From NCBI GenBank assembly GCA_016025055.1, contig CP065590.1, positions 1,860,001 through 1,924,000 of the forward strand: 64,000 bases of DNA, given 5' to 3'. The notes below the pieces were generated by a model, which worked only from the letters and a program-made list of their open reading frames with translations, was not told the DNA's origin and searched no databases. Positions 63,851-64,000 of this stretch are shown here, in pieces; the stretch's first letter is position 1, and each line of letters opens with the position of its first letter. A program made the translations under genes and the position numbers. The DNA is from Chryseobacterium indologenes. Lineage in GTDB: Bacteria; Bacteroidota; Bacteroidia; Flavobacteriales; Weeksellaceae.

Positions 63851-64000
63851 TTAGATTTTTAAACATCTTAAACAAGAGTAAAATATGCCGCAGGCAGTTC
63901 CCTCAGGGCATTCTGAATTTGAATGGCACATATCTCCGCCACCACAGTATTGATCTGTCGGGTCGTGAAGTCCGCCAAATAAATTTTTCAGTTGTTCTCT
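63851..64000 (-). CDS. Cys-rich RiPP/bacteriocin-like precursor with double-glycine leader (5' end cut)
   Basis: 49 residues seen. The leader end REQLKNLFGG is the double-glycine type used by peptidase-containing ABC exporters; in Flavobacteriia these leaders begin MKNLKKL-like. The core of 39 residues holds six Cys with spacings C-x5-C-x5-C-x5-C-x5-C-x2-C (residues 19, 25, 31, 37, 43, 46 of the visible part), and ends LRCLKI. Ser/Thr are few, so classical lanthipeptide rings are limited; disulfides or Cys-glycosylation fit better. Start lies outside the window. Confidence 0.75.
   Translation of the reverse strand, partial: REQLKNLFGGLHDPTDQYCGGGDMCHSNSECPEGTACGIFYSCLRCLKI

Overview
The window reads as chromosomal DNA of a Chryseobacterium-like member of the Flavobacteriia. 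The support is: low GC; no Shine-Dalgarno sequences but repeated TAnnTTTG promoter elements; SusC/SusD proteins; type IX secretion C-terminal domains; Endo F-like GH18 enzymes; and flavobacterial intergenic hairpins. No rRNA, tRNA, transposase or CRISPR array was found. Gene identities come from reading motifs and protein sequence, not from database searches.

Layout. 1-0.9 kb: tadA (cut by the edge) and a frameshifted TonB-C-like protein. 0.97-6.45 kb: an uncharacterised minus-strand island. It holds a WYL regulator, a 56-aa acidic protein, two proteins of unknown function, a DUF2589 protein, a patatin-like phospholipase and a signal-less M15 peptidase. Six copies of one 17-bp inverted repeat lie in front of its transcription units, five of them exactly 10 bp from a TAnnTTTG element and one 9 bp away. 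A seventh copy with the same layout is alone at 19.0 kb. This island is my main candidate for an undescribed system, possibly stress- or phage-triggered lysis or membrane attack under WYL control. 6.6-24.1 kb: housekeeping and accessory genes (Na+/H+ antiporter, serine hydrolase, glyS, truC, pyrD, DUF445, msrB, L,D-transpeptidase, fabF, thiolase, TetR, OsmC, AraC).

24.5-58.2 kb: a large polysaccharide utilisation locus for N-glycans. SusCD plus three GH18 endoglycosidases would release and import the glycan. GH92, GH125 and GH38 mannosidases trim it. A GH130 phosphorylase splits Man-GlcNAc. ROK kinases and two phosphomannose isomerases feed sugars to glycolysis. GH97 and GH65 may deal with glucose caps. 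AraC and GntR regulators flank the locus.

58.7-60.7 kb: small genes (lipoprotein, membrane protein, XRE regulator, DUF6876-like protein). 60.8-64.0 kb: the start of a RiPP-like cluster: a Cys-rich peptide with a double-glycine leader and evenly spaced cysteines (cut by the edge), two glycosyltransferase-like proteins and a LanC-like protein.

Quality warning. Ten genes are broken by single-base length changes in homopolymers of 5-7 bases, and each restores a normal protein when corrected. This points to uncorrected sequencing indels rather than real pseudogenes, so the broken genes are probably intact in the organism.
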